A stretch of DNA of 64,000 nucleotides, from the NCBI RefSeq assembly GCF_904846285.1, contig NZ_CAJHAD010000007.1, positions 1-64,000 of the forward strand, given 5' to 3'. A program made the position numbers and the translations under genes. The DNA is from Psychrobacter immobilis (GTDB lineage: Bacteria; Pseudomonadota; Gammaproteobacteria; Pseudomonadales; Moraxellaceae). The stretch's first letter is position 1, and the number at the start of each line of letters is the position of its first letter. The notes under the pieces are model-generated. The model searched no databases. It was not told where the DNA came from and saw only the letters and a list, made by a program, of their open reading frames with translations. Positions 22,201-30,156 of this stretch are shown here, piece after piece.

Positions 22201-22323
22201 CAACCAATAGCTATGGCTAGTAGACAAGTGCAGTCATTAAGCGTCGATAGCATAGAAGATCCGTCAGTATTAGAGAAAGTAAGCGCCGCGATAAGTACTT
22301 GGATTAATGATCTAGTCAGTTAA
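19267..22323 (+). CDS. M66-family metalloprotease lipoprotein with ricin-like domain
   Basis: Predicted secreted zinc protease related to StcE/TagA. The start is taken as TTG at 19267 because AAGGGGG lies 5 bases before it and the product then begins with a clean lipoprotein signal ending in LSAC (Cys at about 20); an upstream TTG at 19225 is less likely. A Pro/Thr-rich linker made of 33-residue tandem repeats (about residues 40-118) separates the anchor from the catalytic part. The zinc motif HEIGHHYGLGH (about residue 444) matches the M66 HExxHxxGxxH signature. The C-terminal ~180 residues contain several Q-x-W-like motifs (SEQW, AQVW, NQRW) and paired cysteines, as in ricin-type beta-trefoil lectins. 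StcE cleaves mucin-type glycoproteins; the target here is unknown. Confidence 0.85.
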   Translation: MKNIRAFQTKALSIGIISIMLSACGEGSDTPPPIVNPPVTTPGTSIPATPLEPSTPIKPPVTSIPATPLVPATPIKPSVPLTPLEPSTPINPPVTSIPATPLVPATPIKPSVPLTPLEPSTPIKYPEPKKDIADYYLLGFFDYNGVGETREIRSDLLGSFQAMIQFGQNHTVDPQGNEAKNMPRLTAEKEALLLVTPTLEMGAVDQLVAEIYKDGFILRKVNLDDPTHLPLSDQTNSDDRPRVAYSKRAWSTRLNWDEVQAGLKIRIVDEKNRSGELSENKIDFAAPGELVLTNIRLGLLSPVTVNNNGHYMLLQPEKAGADYFQTIPAAQMTVAKYDDVVLDRVMVANGTIYDVASGSASTGDVYSGDMRENTGKSTFGVGINLANWGVTSASMLSQEQPQLTQNVNAHHARGKYANGIFNHGLSGGNGMLTLIDSVGNEFSHEIGHHYGLGHYPGKVDDKKFWSEHHADSGWGFMPLRNRMRGNFEWWRKDVGAGTEDSPTFLAQYGYGRDAMSGGSNNSDISRYTHYTGYSTKTKIQPAFDRYMFASDSATGYKKWDASLRKMQAAQPKVPKSTNVWYNSADGNYLRPRLQGVPVYTILGGYDPVEQKGIIYPEARGNWGNVFDLPAANTATDVASCWLTVTYSNNMVNNIALAPNRMNGNSNANKFHVNLAISENPSKIDLYCKKANEAQVLLSSTTISQYSDTIKPAVTFGKGNGFSALRKIELPVLEQQLIAQAANPTISLDANGELIYNSYKDDRNELRQEFSQQAFQALERYEQQQQTMQRLNRWVNVYRNDLVESGPEVITAFQKFVKELDLQDDKPLANVSPLMNGKNCLKVETLEDGKPNAFISGSSACTGDDSEQWIQDTKGRIHSKMAIDQCLIPQGGNVINLAPCNDQASAQVWQMDVTTNAIKQGNQCFDLENGYLNNNRARLIRYGCNNGGNQRWTMLTQNPSLILSSAGKNLPLIVESMQKQPIAMASRQVQSLSVDSIEDPSVLEKVSAAISTWINDLVS
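19411..19640 (+). repeat. 99-bp tandem repeat in the M66 protease gene
   Basis: The DNA from 19441 repeats nearly exactly from 19540 (period 99 bp, 33 codons), with partial copies on both sides. It encodes the IPATPL.P.TPI.P type proline/threonine linker. High nucleotide identity between copies suggests recent duplication and likely copy-number variation between strains. Confidence 0.85.
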
Positions 22324-22353
22324 TAGAAAGCACATAAGATTCATAACGTTAAA

Positions 22354-22386
22354 AATAAGCTCCTATCATAGGGGCTTATTTTTTTA
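22354..22386 (+). terminator. terminator of the M66 protease gene
   Basis: A 13-bp stem (arms 22354-22366 and 22368-22380, one G-U pair) with a very short loop is followed by six T, about 30 bases past the stop codon. Confidence 0.8.
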
Positions 22387-22453
22387 CTAAATTTTTATGG
22401 CTTATATGGTAAGGTAATTTACTTTTAAGAGATTTTATTAGCCAAATAGAATC

Positions 22454-22498
22454 CCTACCTTGTTAATAATAGTGGGATTATTAACAAGGTAGGTTTTT
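22454..22498 (+). terminator. second hairpin with T-run, just before the DUF2254 gene
   Basis: Arms 22454-22470 and 22477-22493 form a perfect 17-bp stem with a 6-base loop, followed by TTTTT. It is a good intrinsic terminator by shape, but it lies only about 25 bases before the next gene's start codon. It could be a second stop for readthrough or part of a leader attenuator. Confidence 0.6.
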
Positions 22499-22522
22499 AG
22501 GTCGTTTTTGGAGCATATAATA

Positions 22523-24199
22523 TTGGACAAACACCCTAAAAATGGCTGGCTTAAATCGGCATTGCTCATAATCATGCACAGGCTAAAGCAATTGACCCAG
22601 CTCTGGTCGCTACAGACGCTGACCGATTTACCTGATCGCCTAAGAAATCTATGGCAACAGCTTATTGGCTCTTATTGGTTTATTCCAACCGCTTGCGTAG
22701 TAGTAGGTATTTTACTGGCACCTTTATTGGTCACCATTGATGAACATTTCGACCGCAAAACGGTTAGAGAACTTACCTTTGCTTTTACGGGTGATGATGA
22801 TGCCGCTCGCGCTATTATGACCACCATTGCTGGCGCCGTACTAGGTGTTGCCGGTACCACCTTTTCGATTACGATTGCCGTGTTGTCGATGGCATCTTCA
22901 CAATTTGGCCCCCGATTGCTACATAATTTTTTGACAGATACGCCCAATCAGTTTGTCTTAGGTGCGTTTATTGGCACCTTTAGCTATAGTTTATTGGTGT
23001 TAAAAGCGATTCATAAATATGATGTTGGTTTTGGGGTGCCGCAATTGGCGGTGACCTTTGCCATTATCATGGCGATTATTTGCGCTTTATTATTGGTTTA
23101 TTTTGTGCAGCATATGGTGCATGCGATTCAGGCATCGCATGTGATTCAAGGCGCAAGTAATGAGGCGATTAAAAACATTCACTATTGGTATAAAGACCGC
23201 TGCGATATAGAGCATCAACGTGACGTTGAGCATCATGATGTCGAACAATTCCATACTTGGCCTGCCACGCCGATTTATCCACCAAGCTCAGGTTATATTC
23301 AGCAAATCTACCTTGAGTCTCTTATCACCCTGACCCAAGATTATGGCGGCATGGTGCATATTAATGCAAATCTTGGTGATTTTGTCACTGATAGAAATAT
23401 TATTGGCTATTTTTATAAGCGTCCAGCCGCCCATTCAGACAATCGCCATCAAACCAACACACCAAAGCTTGCTATCGTCCCACGTGCGCCTAATGGGTTG
23501 TTCTGGCAGCGCTTTGCTAGCTGTATACGTATTGAGCAACGCTTAAGCCACTCCAACGATATCGCTTATAGCTTAGGACAAATGACTGAGATTGCGGTAC
23601 GCGCCCTATCACCGGGTATCAATGATCCAAAAACAGCGGTCAATTGTGTTCAGTCTTTGACCACTTGTTTAAGTATTATGATGCGTCGTCAGCCACCCAG
23701 TCCCTATCACTTCTATCTATCAAGCCCAGATAAGTCGAAGTTATTAAATCAATCAAGGTCACATCAACCGACCCCATATAAAGCAAACTCAGACAGCAGC
23801 ATTGTTGAAAGCGTAGGCAATAAACCACGCGTCGCCATATTAGCCGTCGTGACTCATACCCCCAAAATATCCGACTTCATTGATACATCGCTTGGCGAGA
23901 TACGGCGTTACGCAACCGCAGACTTAATGGTATTAAAGGCGCTTTGTCAGGCATTGGTAGATCTTAATTACGCTAAAGTTAATAATGCTCAGCAGCAAAC
24001 GCTATTGCATGAGCTGACATTGATTGAACGTGCGGGACAAGACAATCTCAGCTATCAAGAATTGGTCGATGACTTAATCGCCATGTGCCGACAAGCCAAA
24101 CAATTTATCCTTGAAAAAGACGCCCAACATCAATACTTTGCTTATGTCCCTAAGTTTGATGCTCACATTCATCAAGCACTACAAACACAATCAAGGTAA
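22523..24199 (+). CDS. DUF2254 domain-containing membrane protein
   Basis: About 558 aa. Four hydrophobic segments lie in the first ~200 residues (around 50-70, 95-125, 140-160 and 175-200). A large soluble domain follows with the DUF2254 marks: GYIQQIYLESLITLTQDYGG near 250, R.PNGLFWQRF near 315, and the invariant-looking A..ALSPGINDPKTA motif near 360. Function is unknown. I chose TTG at 22523 because GGAG lies 9 bases before it; the in-frame TTG at 22508 overlaps that ribosome site. It is preceded by a perfect hairpin and is not clearly in an operon. Confidence 0.82.
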   Translation: MDKHPKNGWLKSALLIIMHRLKQLTQLWSLQTLTDLPDRLRNLWQQLIGSYWFIPTACVVVGILLAPLLVTIDEHFDRKTVRELTFAFTGDDDAARAIMTTIAGAVLGVAGTTFSITIAVLSMASSQFGPRLLHNFLTDTPNQFVLGAFIGTFSYSLLVLKAIHKYDVGFGVPQLAVTFAIIMAIICALLLVYFVQHMVHAIQASHVIQGASNEAIKNIHYWYKDRCDIEHQRDVEHHDVEQFHTWPATPIYPPSSGYIQQIYLESLITLTQDYGGMVHINANLGDFVTDRNIIGYFYKRPAAHSDNRHQTNTPKLAIVPRAPNGLFWQRFASCIRIEQRLSHSNDIAYSLGQMTEIAVRALSPGINDPKTAVNCVQSLTTCLSIMMRRQPPSPYHFYLSSPDKSKLLNQSRSHQPTPYKANSDSSIVESVGNKPRVAILAVVTHTPKISDFIDTSLGEIRRYATADLMVLKALCQALVDLNYAKVNNAQQQTLLHELTLIERAGQDNLSYQELVDDLIAMCRQAKQFILEKDAQHQYFAYVPKFDAHIHQALQTQSR

Positions 24200-24342
24200 T
24201 ATCTAAAACAGGCTTTATTACTAAAAACAAGTGTGCTATTCATAACTGGCAAGCCAACGCAAAAATAACTAAAATAAAAACCCGTTAACCTTTCTAAGTC
24301 CTAAAATTGGGACGATTTTCTATCATTATTTGAGACCTTTTT

Positions 24343-25617
24343 ATGGCCCCTACCAGCAGCTTGACCGTATTAGAAATCAGCGCTATTTTTTTATCGATTA
24401 CTGCCTTATTAACTTATGTGAATCATCGCTTTATCGGCCTACCAACGACTATTGGCGTGATGGTTATCTCCATTTTATTATCTATCGGTGCGATATTTTT
24501 GGGCTTTTTAGGTTTTGATCAGCTGATTGATTACGAAGTAAGTTTATTGGAGCAGCTTGATTTTACCGAAGTCTTATTAGACGGCATGCTGTCTATGTTG
24601 CTCTTTGCTGGCGCGTTACATGTCAATATTGGCGATTTAAAACGTTATAAATTACCTATTGGTATCCTTGCCTGTATTGGCACAATCGTATCGGCGCTAT
24701 TAATTGCCGCTGCCCTATACTTTATGCTGCCGCTCTTTGGTTTTGGGCTGCCGTTTTTGTGGTGCTTATTATTTGGCGCTTTGATATCGCCAACTGATCC
24801 GATTGCCGTGATGGGTATTTTGGCATCGGCTGGCGCGCCAAAAAGTATTGAAACCGTCATCGCCGGTGAGTCATTATTTAATGATGGTATTGGCGTGGTT
24901 ATTTTCGTACTGCTGCTTGGTATTTTATCGAGCGGCGATATTCCAACGGCAAATTATGTCGCCCATACATTAGCCGTTGAAGCTGGTGGCGGTATTATCT
25001 TTGGTCTGGTACTCGGGGCAATTTTGTATTACATGCTTAAAAGCATCGACAGCTACCAAGAAGAAGTTTTATTAACGTTGGCAGGCGTGATAGGCGGCTA
25101 TGCACTCGCCAGCCATTGGCATTTATCAGGGCCACTTGCGATGGTGATGATGGGATTAATGGTGGGTAATCGCGGACGGGCATTGGCAATGAGCGATAAG
25201 ACGCGTCATTATATTGATTTATTTTGGGAATTAATTGATGAGATCCTCAACGCTATTTTATTTGTGTTGATTGGTCTTGAAGTAGTAATGATTGCTTATT
25301 CGGGTAATTTATTTATAGCCGCTGGTTTGACAATTATTATTGCCCTACTGGCACGATTTATTGTGGTTGGCATGACGACCAAAACCTTTCATCGTCAGCT
25401 TGATTTGCCGACAGGCGCATGGAAAGTTCTGACATGGGGCGGATTACGTGGTGGTATTTCGGTTGCTTTGGTATTGCAGCTACCGGCAGGCAGCGAGCGC
25501 GATATTTTATTGGCGCTGACTTATGCGGTGGTGATATTCTCTATCTTAGTACAAGGTTTGAGCGTCGGTAAAGTGGCTAGAACCATCCGTACGGATGAGA
25601 AAGTCGCAGAGATATAG
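24343..25617 (+). CDS. sodium/proton antiporter, CPA1 (NhaP) family
   Basis: Inner-membrane cation/proton exchanger with 12-13 predicted helices over 424 aa. The CPA1 ion-site motif appears as SPTDPIAVMGIL (about residue 148). The family AGESLFNDGIGVV segment (about 175) carries the conserved Asp of helix 6, and TWGGLRGGISVALVLQLP (about 364) is the late family signature. A long cytoplasmic C-terminal domain is absent, as in short NhaP proteins. It exports Na+ (or K+) in exchange for protons, useful in salty or alkaline surroundings. It stands alone, with a strong terminator after it. Confidence 0.88.
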   Translation: MAPTSSLTVLEISAIFLSITALLTYVNHRFIGLPTTIGVMVISILLSIGAIFLGFLGFDQLIDYEVSLLEQLDFTEVLLDGMLSMLLFAGALHVNIGDLKRYKLPIGILACIGTIVSALLIAAALYFMLPLFGFGLPFLWCLLFGALISPTDPIAVMGILASAGAPKSIETVIAGESLFNDGIGVVIFVLLLGILSSGDIPTANYVAHTLAVEAGGGIIFGLVLGAILYYMLKSIDSYQEEVLLTLAGVIGGYALASHWHLSGPLAMVMMGLMVGNRGRALAMSDKTRHYIDLFWELIDEILNAILFVLIGLEVVMIAYSGNLFIAAGLTIIIALLARFIVVGMTTKTFHRQLDLPTGAWKVLTWGGLRGGISVALVLQLPAGSERDILLALTYAVVIFSILVQGLSVGKVARTIRTDEKVAEI

Positions 25618-25654
25618 CCTTTAAATAGTTTTGATTTAGTCGTTTTAGTAAAAG

Positions 25655-25694
25655 AAAAGCCAGTATAAGATAATATCTTATACTGGCTTTTTTA
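25655..25694. terminator. bidirectional terminator between antiporter and DUF2127 genes
   Basis: A perfect 17-bp stem (25655-25671 and 25675-25691) with a 3-base loop, A-rich on the left and T6 on the right, between convergent genes. Confidence 0.88.
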
Positions 25695-25734
25695 GGTCTA
25701 TTGAACTCGTTGATTCGTTTGTATAACAGCCTAG

Positions 25735-26292
25735 TTATATCAAACCCTTGCGCTTCATATTGCGATAAACCACGATGACTATAATAATATTTGATACTAA
25801 GATGGCAAGTTTAAACCAGTCAAATGGGCTAGCAAACAGATAGTAAATCTCAATAGGAATAAATATCCCGTAACCTAATACGCCAAACCAATAGGCCCAG
25901 GTTTTGTCTTGCCACAAACCATAGGCTTCAAGAAAGCGCAAACTGGCATAAGCAAAAATGATTAACAAGAATACTGGCCAATTTTTACTTGCCTGCTGGG
26001 CTATGCGTACTGCACTATCAACTTGCGGTGCCAGTAGCTGCCCAAAGGTCTGTTGCCAAGAAGCGGTCGCTGTCGTTAGCCAATGCTCAAGGTCAGTATG
26101 CCATGACCATAGAGCTGCCGCCCCTAATAACGCACCGACGCCTTTGACCACTTCATATATTGCGACCGCTTTAATAGATTCGCTAGAGGTACTAGCGCCA
26201 CTGAGCGGTCTATGCTGCTGGCTGGTTAAATCTTGGTCGTTATCCTTGGAGGATGGTTGCAGATTATCATCCTGCCTAGGCAAATTAGCCAA
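25735..26292 (-). CDS. DUF2127 domain-containing membrane protein
   Basis: About 185 aa with a polar ~35-residue N terminus and four predicted membrane helices (starting near IKAVAIYEVVKGVGALLGAA, WPVFLLIIFAYASLRFLEAYGLW, WFGVLGYGIFIPIEIYYLF and WFKLAILVSNIIIVIVV). The pattern fits DUF2127. I chose TTG at 26292, preceded by TGGAG with 7 bases between. That start overlaps the end of the pyrC homologue by 8 bases, so translation is probably coupled to it. The frame stays open upstream to 26352, where an ATG exists but lies well inside the pyrC homologue. Function is unknown. Confidence 0.7.
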   Translation of the reverse strand: MANLPRQDDNLQPSSKDNDQDLTSQQHRPLSGASTSSESIKAVAIYEVVKGVGALLGAAALWSWHTDLEHWLTTATASWQQTFGQLLAPQVDSAVRIAQQASKNWPVFLLIIFAYASLRFLEAYGLWQDKTWAYWFGVLGYGIFIPIEIYYLFASPFDWFKLAILVSNIIIVIVVYRNMKRKGLI

Positions 26293-27496
26293 AGAAAGTC
26301 TCCACCACACGCCCTTGCAACTGCTCATTGAAGAATGGCGTATTTTTACCATTTGACAGCATGGATTCTGTGGTCACTTGCCACTCAATATTAGGGTCGA
26401 CCAACACGGCGCCGCCGATACTTTCATACTGCTCGCTAATACCTGCGATTTTTGCCGGATTAAGGCAGATTTTATCGACCAGTTGCTCAAGCGTTAATAC
26501 CTCATCACGTACTAGCTGACACGCCAGCGCCATAAACGTATCAAAGTTCGAGATACCGGGCGTACTTTCAGCAAACGGTGCCTTTTTAGCGGTACTATTT
26601 AGCGGCTCATGGTGACTGCAAATGGCATCAATAGTGCCGTCTTTTAAACCACGGCGGATAGCTTGCTGATCGGTATTACTACGCAGCGGTGGTAGTACAT
26701 AAGCTTGGGCATTAAAGCCCTTTAGATTATCATCGGTTAAATAAAGCTGATGCATCGCCACATCACAAGTCACCGGCAAACCTTTGTCTTTCGCCCAGCG
26801 CATCAGCTCAATCGAAGACTTACAAGATAACTGGCTAAAATGCGCCGCGATACCCGTTTCTTCTACCATTAATAGCTGCGTTGATAATGCAACTGTCTCA
26901 GCAATCCAAGGAATCCCTTGCAGACCGTGATATGACGCGATATAGCCTTCATGTGCCACCCCATCACCAGATAGACTTGGCTCGTCAGGATAAAAGAATA
27001 CTTTCATATTAAAAGTAGCAGCGTATTCCAAGGTACGCAGTAACACTAAGTCATTGCGAAAAGGGCGACGTGCATTAGAGACCGCAATACAGCCGCCTTT
27101 TTTAAGACCAGCAATATTGGATGGATTCTCTCCTCGAAGTCCTTCTGTCAACGCACCTAAAATATGCAAATAAATACCGCCATCATCAAGCGCACGCTCG
27201 CGTAAACCTTTTAACAGCGAGCCGTTTTCTAAAATAGGATTGGTATCAGGCGGAATCACCACATGCAAAAAACCATTGCCACGGGCAGCGCGCCCTTCTG
27301 ACTCTAAAGTGCCGTGTTGTTGTTGCCCCGGCTCACGTAGGCGCGCGCATAAATCAACTAATGGCGGTAGCAGCCACATTTCACGGCCCGCTGCAACTGC
27401 AGCTAATTTATCTGTTGCAGCATTTGGTAATGAGTCTTTAAATGCTTGAGGAAGATGGTTAATTATTGGTGCATCCGTATTTAACATAGTGGTCAT
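26285..27496 (-). CDS. noncatalytic dihydroorotase homologue (PyrC')
   Basis: Amidohydrolase-fold protein of 403 aa, homologous to dihydroorotase but without the zinc site. The usual HxH in D-L-H-x-H-x-R-E-P-G reads D48-L-C-A-R-L-R-E-P-G, so both histidines are lost. The late T-D-H-A-P-H motif with the catalytic Asp reads S294-H-H-E-P-L. His219 (AAHFSQLSC) and His249 remain. In Pseudomonas such a PyrC' is a structural partner that PyrB needs for assembly and activity; its place just after pyrB (60-base gap) supports the same role here. A real dihydroorotase should be encoded elsewhere. Confidence 0.88.
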   Translation of the reverse strand: MTTMLNTDAPIINHLPQAFKDSLPNAATDKLAAVAAGREMWLLPPLVDLCARLREPGQQQHGTLESEGRAARGNGFLHVVIPPDTNPILENGSLLKGLRERALDDGGIYLHILGALTEGLRGENPSNIAGLKKGGCIAVSNARRPFRNDLVLLRTLEYAATFNMKVFFYPDEPSLSGDGVAHEGYIASYHGLQGIPWIAETVALSTQLLMVEETGIAAHFSQLSCKSSIELMRWAKDKGLPVTCDVAMHQLYLTDDNLKGFNAQAYVLPPLRSNTDQQAIRRGLKDGTIDAICSHHEPLNSTAKKAPFAESTPGISNFDTFMALACQLVRDEVLTLEQLVDKICLNPAKIAGISEQYESIGGAVLVDPNIEWQVTTESMLSNGKNTPFFNEQLQGRVVETFFG

Positions 27497-27556
27497 GAGC
27501 GTTATTACCGTATCAATAAAATGGGATAAATAAATATAAAGCAGCGTGGCAGAGAT

Positions 27557-28630
27557 TTACTTACTTGCTGCTTGATGAGCGCGCTGACCTTCCATTGCCA
27601 GTGACAACACAGCCATACGAATAGCGATACCGTTATTTACCTGCTTTAAAATCACAGATTGCACACCATCGGCGACGCTTGAGGCAATCTCAACACCGCG
27701 GTTCATCGGCCCTGGATGCATCACCAAGGCATCAGGCTTAGCCAATGCCATGCGCTCTAGTGTAATACCATAGTGTTTATAATATTCACTCGATGATGCC
27801 AGCAGCGGCGAGCCAATACGCTCGTTTTGTATTCTTAATCCCATAATGACATCACAGTCCGTGACACAGTCATTCATATCTTCATAGACTTGTACGCCGA
27901 AACGCTCAATACCTTTCGGTAACAAAGTACGCGGCGCGCAGACGCGGATGTCTTTTACACCCAAGGTTTGTAGCGCACTGATATCTGAGCGTGCAACACG
28001 TGAATGCTTAATATCACCGACGATAGCCACTGACAACTCTTCAAATGGGCGCGGCGCTTCACGGTGAATGGTCAGCATATCAAGCATCCCTTGCGTTGGA
28101 TGCGCATGCCAGCCATCACCGCCATTAATAATGGCAATATCTGGTGTTACTTCTGTGGCCATGAAATGTGCTGCGCCCGACGCTGAATGCCGTACCACAA
28201 AGATATCTGCCGTCATCGCTTGTAGATTCCACAAGGTATCGCGCAAGCTTTCACCTTTTTTGGTACTAGAGCGCTCGATATCGATATTGAGCACATTGGC
28301 ACCGAGACGCTTTTCGGCGACTTCAAAAGTGGTACGGGTACGCGTCGATGGTTCAAAAAACAAATTCATCACCGTATAGCCTTCAAGCTCAGGACGGTTA
28401 ATCAGCTGCCCGTTTTCATCAAAGAATGTCTCTGCTTTGGCAATAATTGCTTGTAACTGCGCTTTATTAAGACCTTCCACACCCAAAAAATGGCGAATGC
28501 TACCATCAGCATTCAGCTGCGGACGACTCAACGACGCATCAAGTTTCTCATGAATGGTATCAGGGTCGAATTTAGCATAATCCGTTGGCGAGACTGTCTG
28601 GGTTGAGCGGTTATCGGTAGAATTTGGCAT
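27557..28630 (-). CDS. pyrB: aspartate carbamoyltransferase, catalytic chain
   Basis: Condenses carbamoyl phosphate and aspartate, the first committed step of pyrimidine synthesis. The carbamoyl-phosphate loop is [15 protein letters not shown] (about residue 91), followed by the SSTKKGES loop with the catalytic Lys/Ser (about 121) and the ATCase HPTQGMLD segment (about 177). The MHPGPMNRG motif near 307 binds aspartate. At 357 aa it is longer than E. coli PyrB (311), mainly through an N-terminal extension of about 35 residues, like Pseudomonas PyrB. No pyrI regulatory chain is nearby; the partner here is the PyrC' homologue. Confidence 0.95.
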   Translation of the reverse strand: MPNSTDNRSTQTVSPTDYAKFDPDTIHEKLDASLSRPQLNADGSIRHFLGVEGLNKAQLQAIIAKAETFFDENGQLINRPELEGYTVMNLFFEPSTRTRTTFEVAEKRLGANVLNIDIERSSTKKGESLRDTLWNLQAMTADIFVVRHSASGAAHFMATEVTPDIAIINGGDGWHAHPTQGMLDMLTIHREAPRPFEELSVAIVGDIKHSRVARSDISALQTLGVKDIRVCAPRTLLPKGIERFGVQVYEDMNDCVTDCDVIMGLRIQNERIGSPLLASSSEYYKHYGITLERMALAKPDALVMHPGPMNRGVEIASSVADGVQSVILKQVNNGIAIRMAVLSLAMEGQRAHQAASK

Positions 28631-28734
28631 AATGGCAGGTCTTTATTGTTGGTTTATATGATTTGCTAAGCATCATTGATGCGTTTTCTGGCGATTTATG
28701 GTCGATAAGCACGGAGACAAGGACATTTCAGCAC

Positions 28735-28950
28735 TTATTTGCTACAATTTGCACCTATGGCAATGACAGACATAGCGCCGCAAAAACAGACGTCTTTGTC
28801 ATCTTGGGCAATAACCGTAGACTTGTCAAAATCACCATTAGAAATCCGCTTAGCCAAACGATAAATAAATAATAATAGCGCTAGTGTAGCTGATTTTGTG
28901 GTCAGGACAAAGATGCCTTGCGGGGTATTTAAAAATTTACCAGATTTCAT
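28735..28950 (-). CDS. possible small membrane-associated protein, 71 aa
   Basis: Uncertain. The frame codes for 71 aa with one hydrophobic segment (about residues 17-31) followed by a basic RLAKR stretch, a plausible membrane anchor with positive-inside orientation, and ends with C-F-C and a lone late Cys. The ribosome site is weak. It lies between pyrB and fbp in a 430-base stretch; a plus-strand frame of similar length overlaps it and looks less protein-like. I recognise no family. Confidence 0.35.
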   Translation of the reverse strand: MKSGKFLNTPQGIFVLTTKSATLALLLFIYRLAKRISNGDFDKSTVIAQDDKDVCFCGAMSVIAIGANCSK

Positions 28951-29057
28951 GCCATTAAGTGTGACCTAAAAGATTTCTCAAGCCTTTATATACTCTTTAC
29001 CCTCACTTGCCTTAATTTTAAAAACATTCATTTTAATAGCTTTTATCAGGAACCCTT

Positions 29058-30041
29058 ATGACAACCTTAGCAAACTATCTAGACGCTCATGCCAGCAACC
29101 CTGCACTTAATGACGTGATTACTACCGTGACTAATGTCGGTAAGACCATCTCGCAGTTATTGAGAAAAGGCGCTTTGGCAGATATCTTAGGTGAAGCTGG
29201 CAATCAAAATGTTCAAGGTGAAGAACAGAAAAAACTCGACGTATTGGCTAATGATTTATTATTAGATGCGTTGGCAAAAAACAGCCATTGTGCGGGCGTC
29301 GCTTCAGAAGAGCTCGATGATGCCACCCCTGCTAATGCCGATGGCAGTTTATTGGTATTGTTTGACCCACTTGATGGCTCATCAAATATCGATATTAATA
29401 TGGCCGTCGGTACTATCTTCTCTATTTTACCGTACCAACGCCAAGGTCAAATCAGTAAAAATAGCGACTTCTTACAAGCTGGTAATCAACAGTTAGCCGC
29501 CGGTTATTTATTATATGGTACCTCTACGGTATTGGCGCTGACCATCGCCGATAATGTCGTGATGTTTAGCTTAGACCCTGATACCAATGAGTATGTGCTG
29601 ATAGAAGAAAATGTAACCATCGATGCTGATACCAGCGAATACGCTATCAATGCGTCAAACTATCGCTACTGGCGCGCGCCGATGCAGCAGTATATCGACG
29701 AACTCATCGCTGGCAAAACTGGTGTGCGTGGTCGTGATTTCAATACCCGCTGGGTGGCGGCGATGGTCGGCGATGTACATCGTATTCTTTGCCGTGGCGG
29801 GCTTTTCACTTATCCATTTGATACAAAATATGCTAATAAAGCGGGCAAGTTACGCCTCATGTATGAGGCCAATCCCATGAGCTTGTTGATTGAGCGTGCT
29901 GGCGGCGCAGCTACTGACGCAGTCAATCGTATCTTGGATATAGCACCAACTGATATTCACCAACGTGTGCCTGTGGTACTTGGTAGCAAAAATGAAGTCG
30001 AGTATGCTAAGAATTTACATGTAAATTACACTGATAAATAA
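29058..30041 (+). CDS. fbp: fructose-1,6-bisphosphatase class 1
   Basis: Gluconeogenic enzyme that removes the 1-phosphate of fructose-1,6-bisphosphate, Mg2+ dependent. The metal site appears as the SEELDD segment (about residue 90) and [19 protein letters not shown] (about 107-126), the family signature. [11 protein letters not shown] (about 200) and the [12 protein letters not shown] segment (about 270) form the sugar-phosphate site. At 327 aa it is the normal size (E. coli 332). AGGAACCC precedes the ATG. An inverted-repeat element separates it from the methyltransferase gene. Confidence 0.95.
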   Translation: MTTLANYLDAHASNPALNDVITTVTNVGKTISQLLRKGALADILGEAGNQNVQGEEQKKLDVLANDLLLDALAKNSHCAGVASEELDDATPANADGSLLVLFDPLDGSSNIDINMAVGTIFSILPYQRQGQISKNSDFLQAGNQQLAAGYLLYGTSTVLALTIADNVVMFSLDPDTNEYVLIEENVTIDADTSEYAINASNYRYWRAPMQQYIDELIAGKTGVRGRDFNTRWVAAMVGDVHRILCRGGLFTYPFDTKYANKAGKLRLMYEANPMSLLIERAGGAATDAVNRILDIAPTDIHQRVPVVLGSKNEVEYAKNLHVNYTDK

Positions 30042-30061
30042 TTCGGTCGAGCCAATCTGCT

Positions 30062-30124
30062 AACCGTCATTACAAAGCAATATAATCGATATACCCTATA
30101 TTGATAGTCCTTATAATGACGGTT
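30062..30124. repeat. nested inverted repeat between fbp and the methyltransferase gene
   Basis: Outer arms AACCGTCATTA (30062-30072) and TAATGACGGTT (30114-30124) are perfect. An inner pair (AATATA / TATATT) lies within the 41-base spacer. No T-run follows on either strand, so it does not look like an ordinary intrinsic terminator. Purpose unknown. Confidence 0.5.
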
Positions 30125-30156
30125 CAAACTTTCTATATTTTTCTAAGCGAACCATT

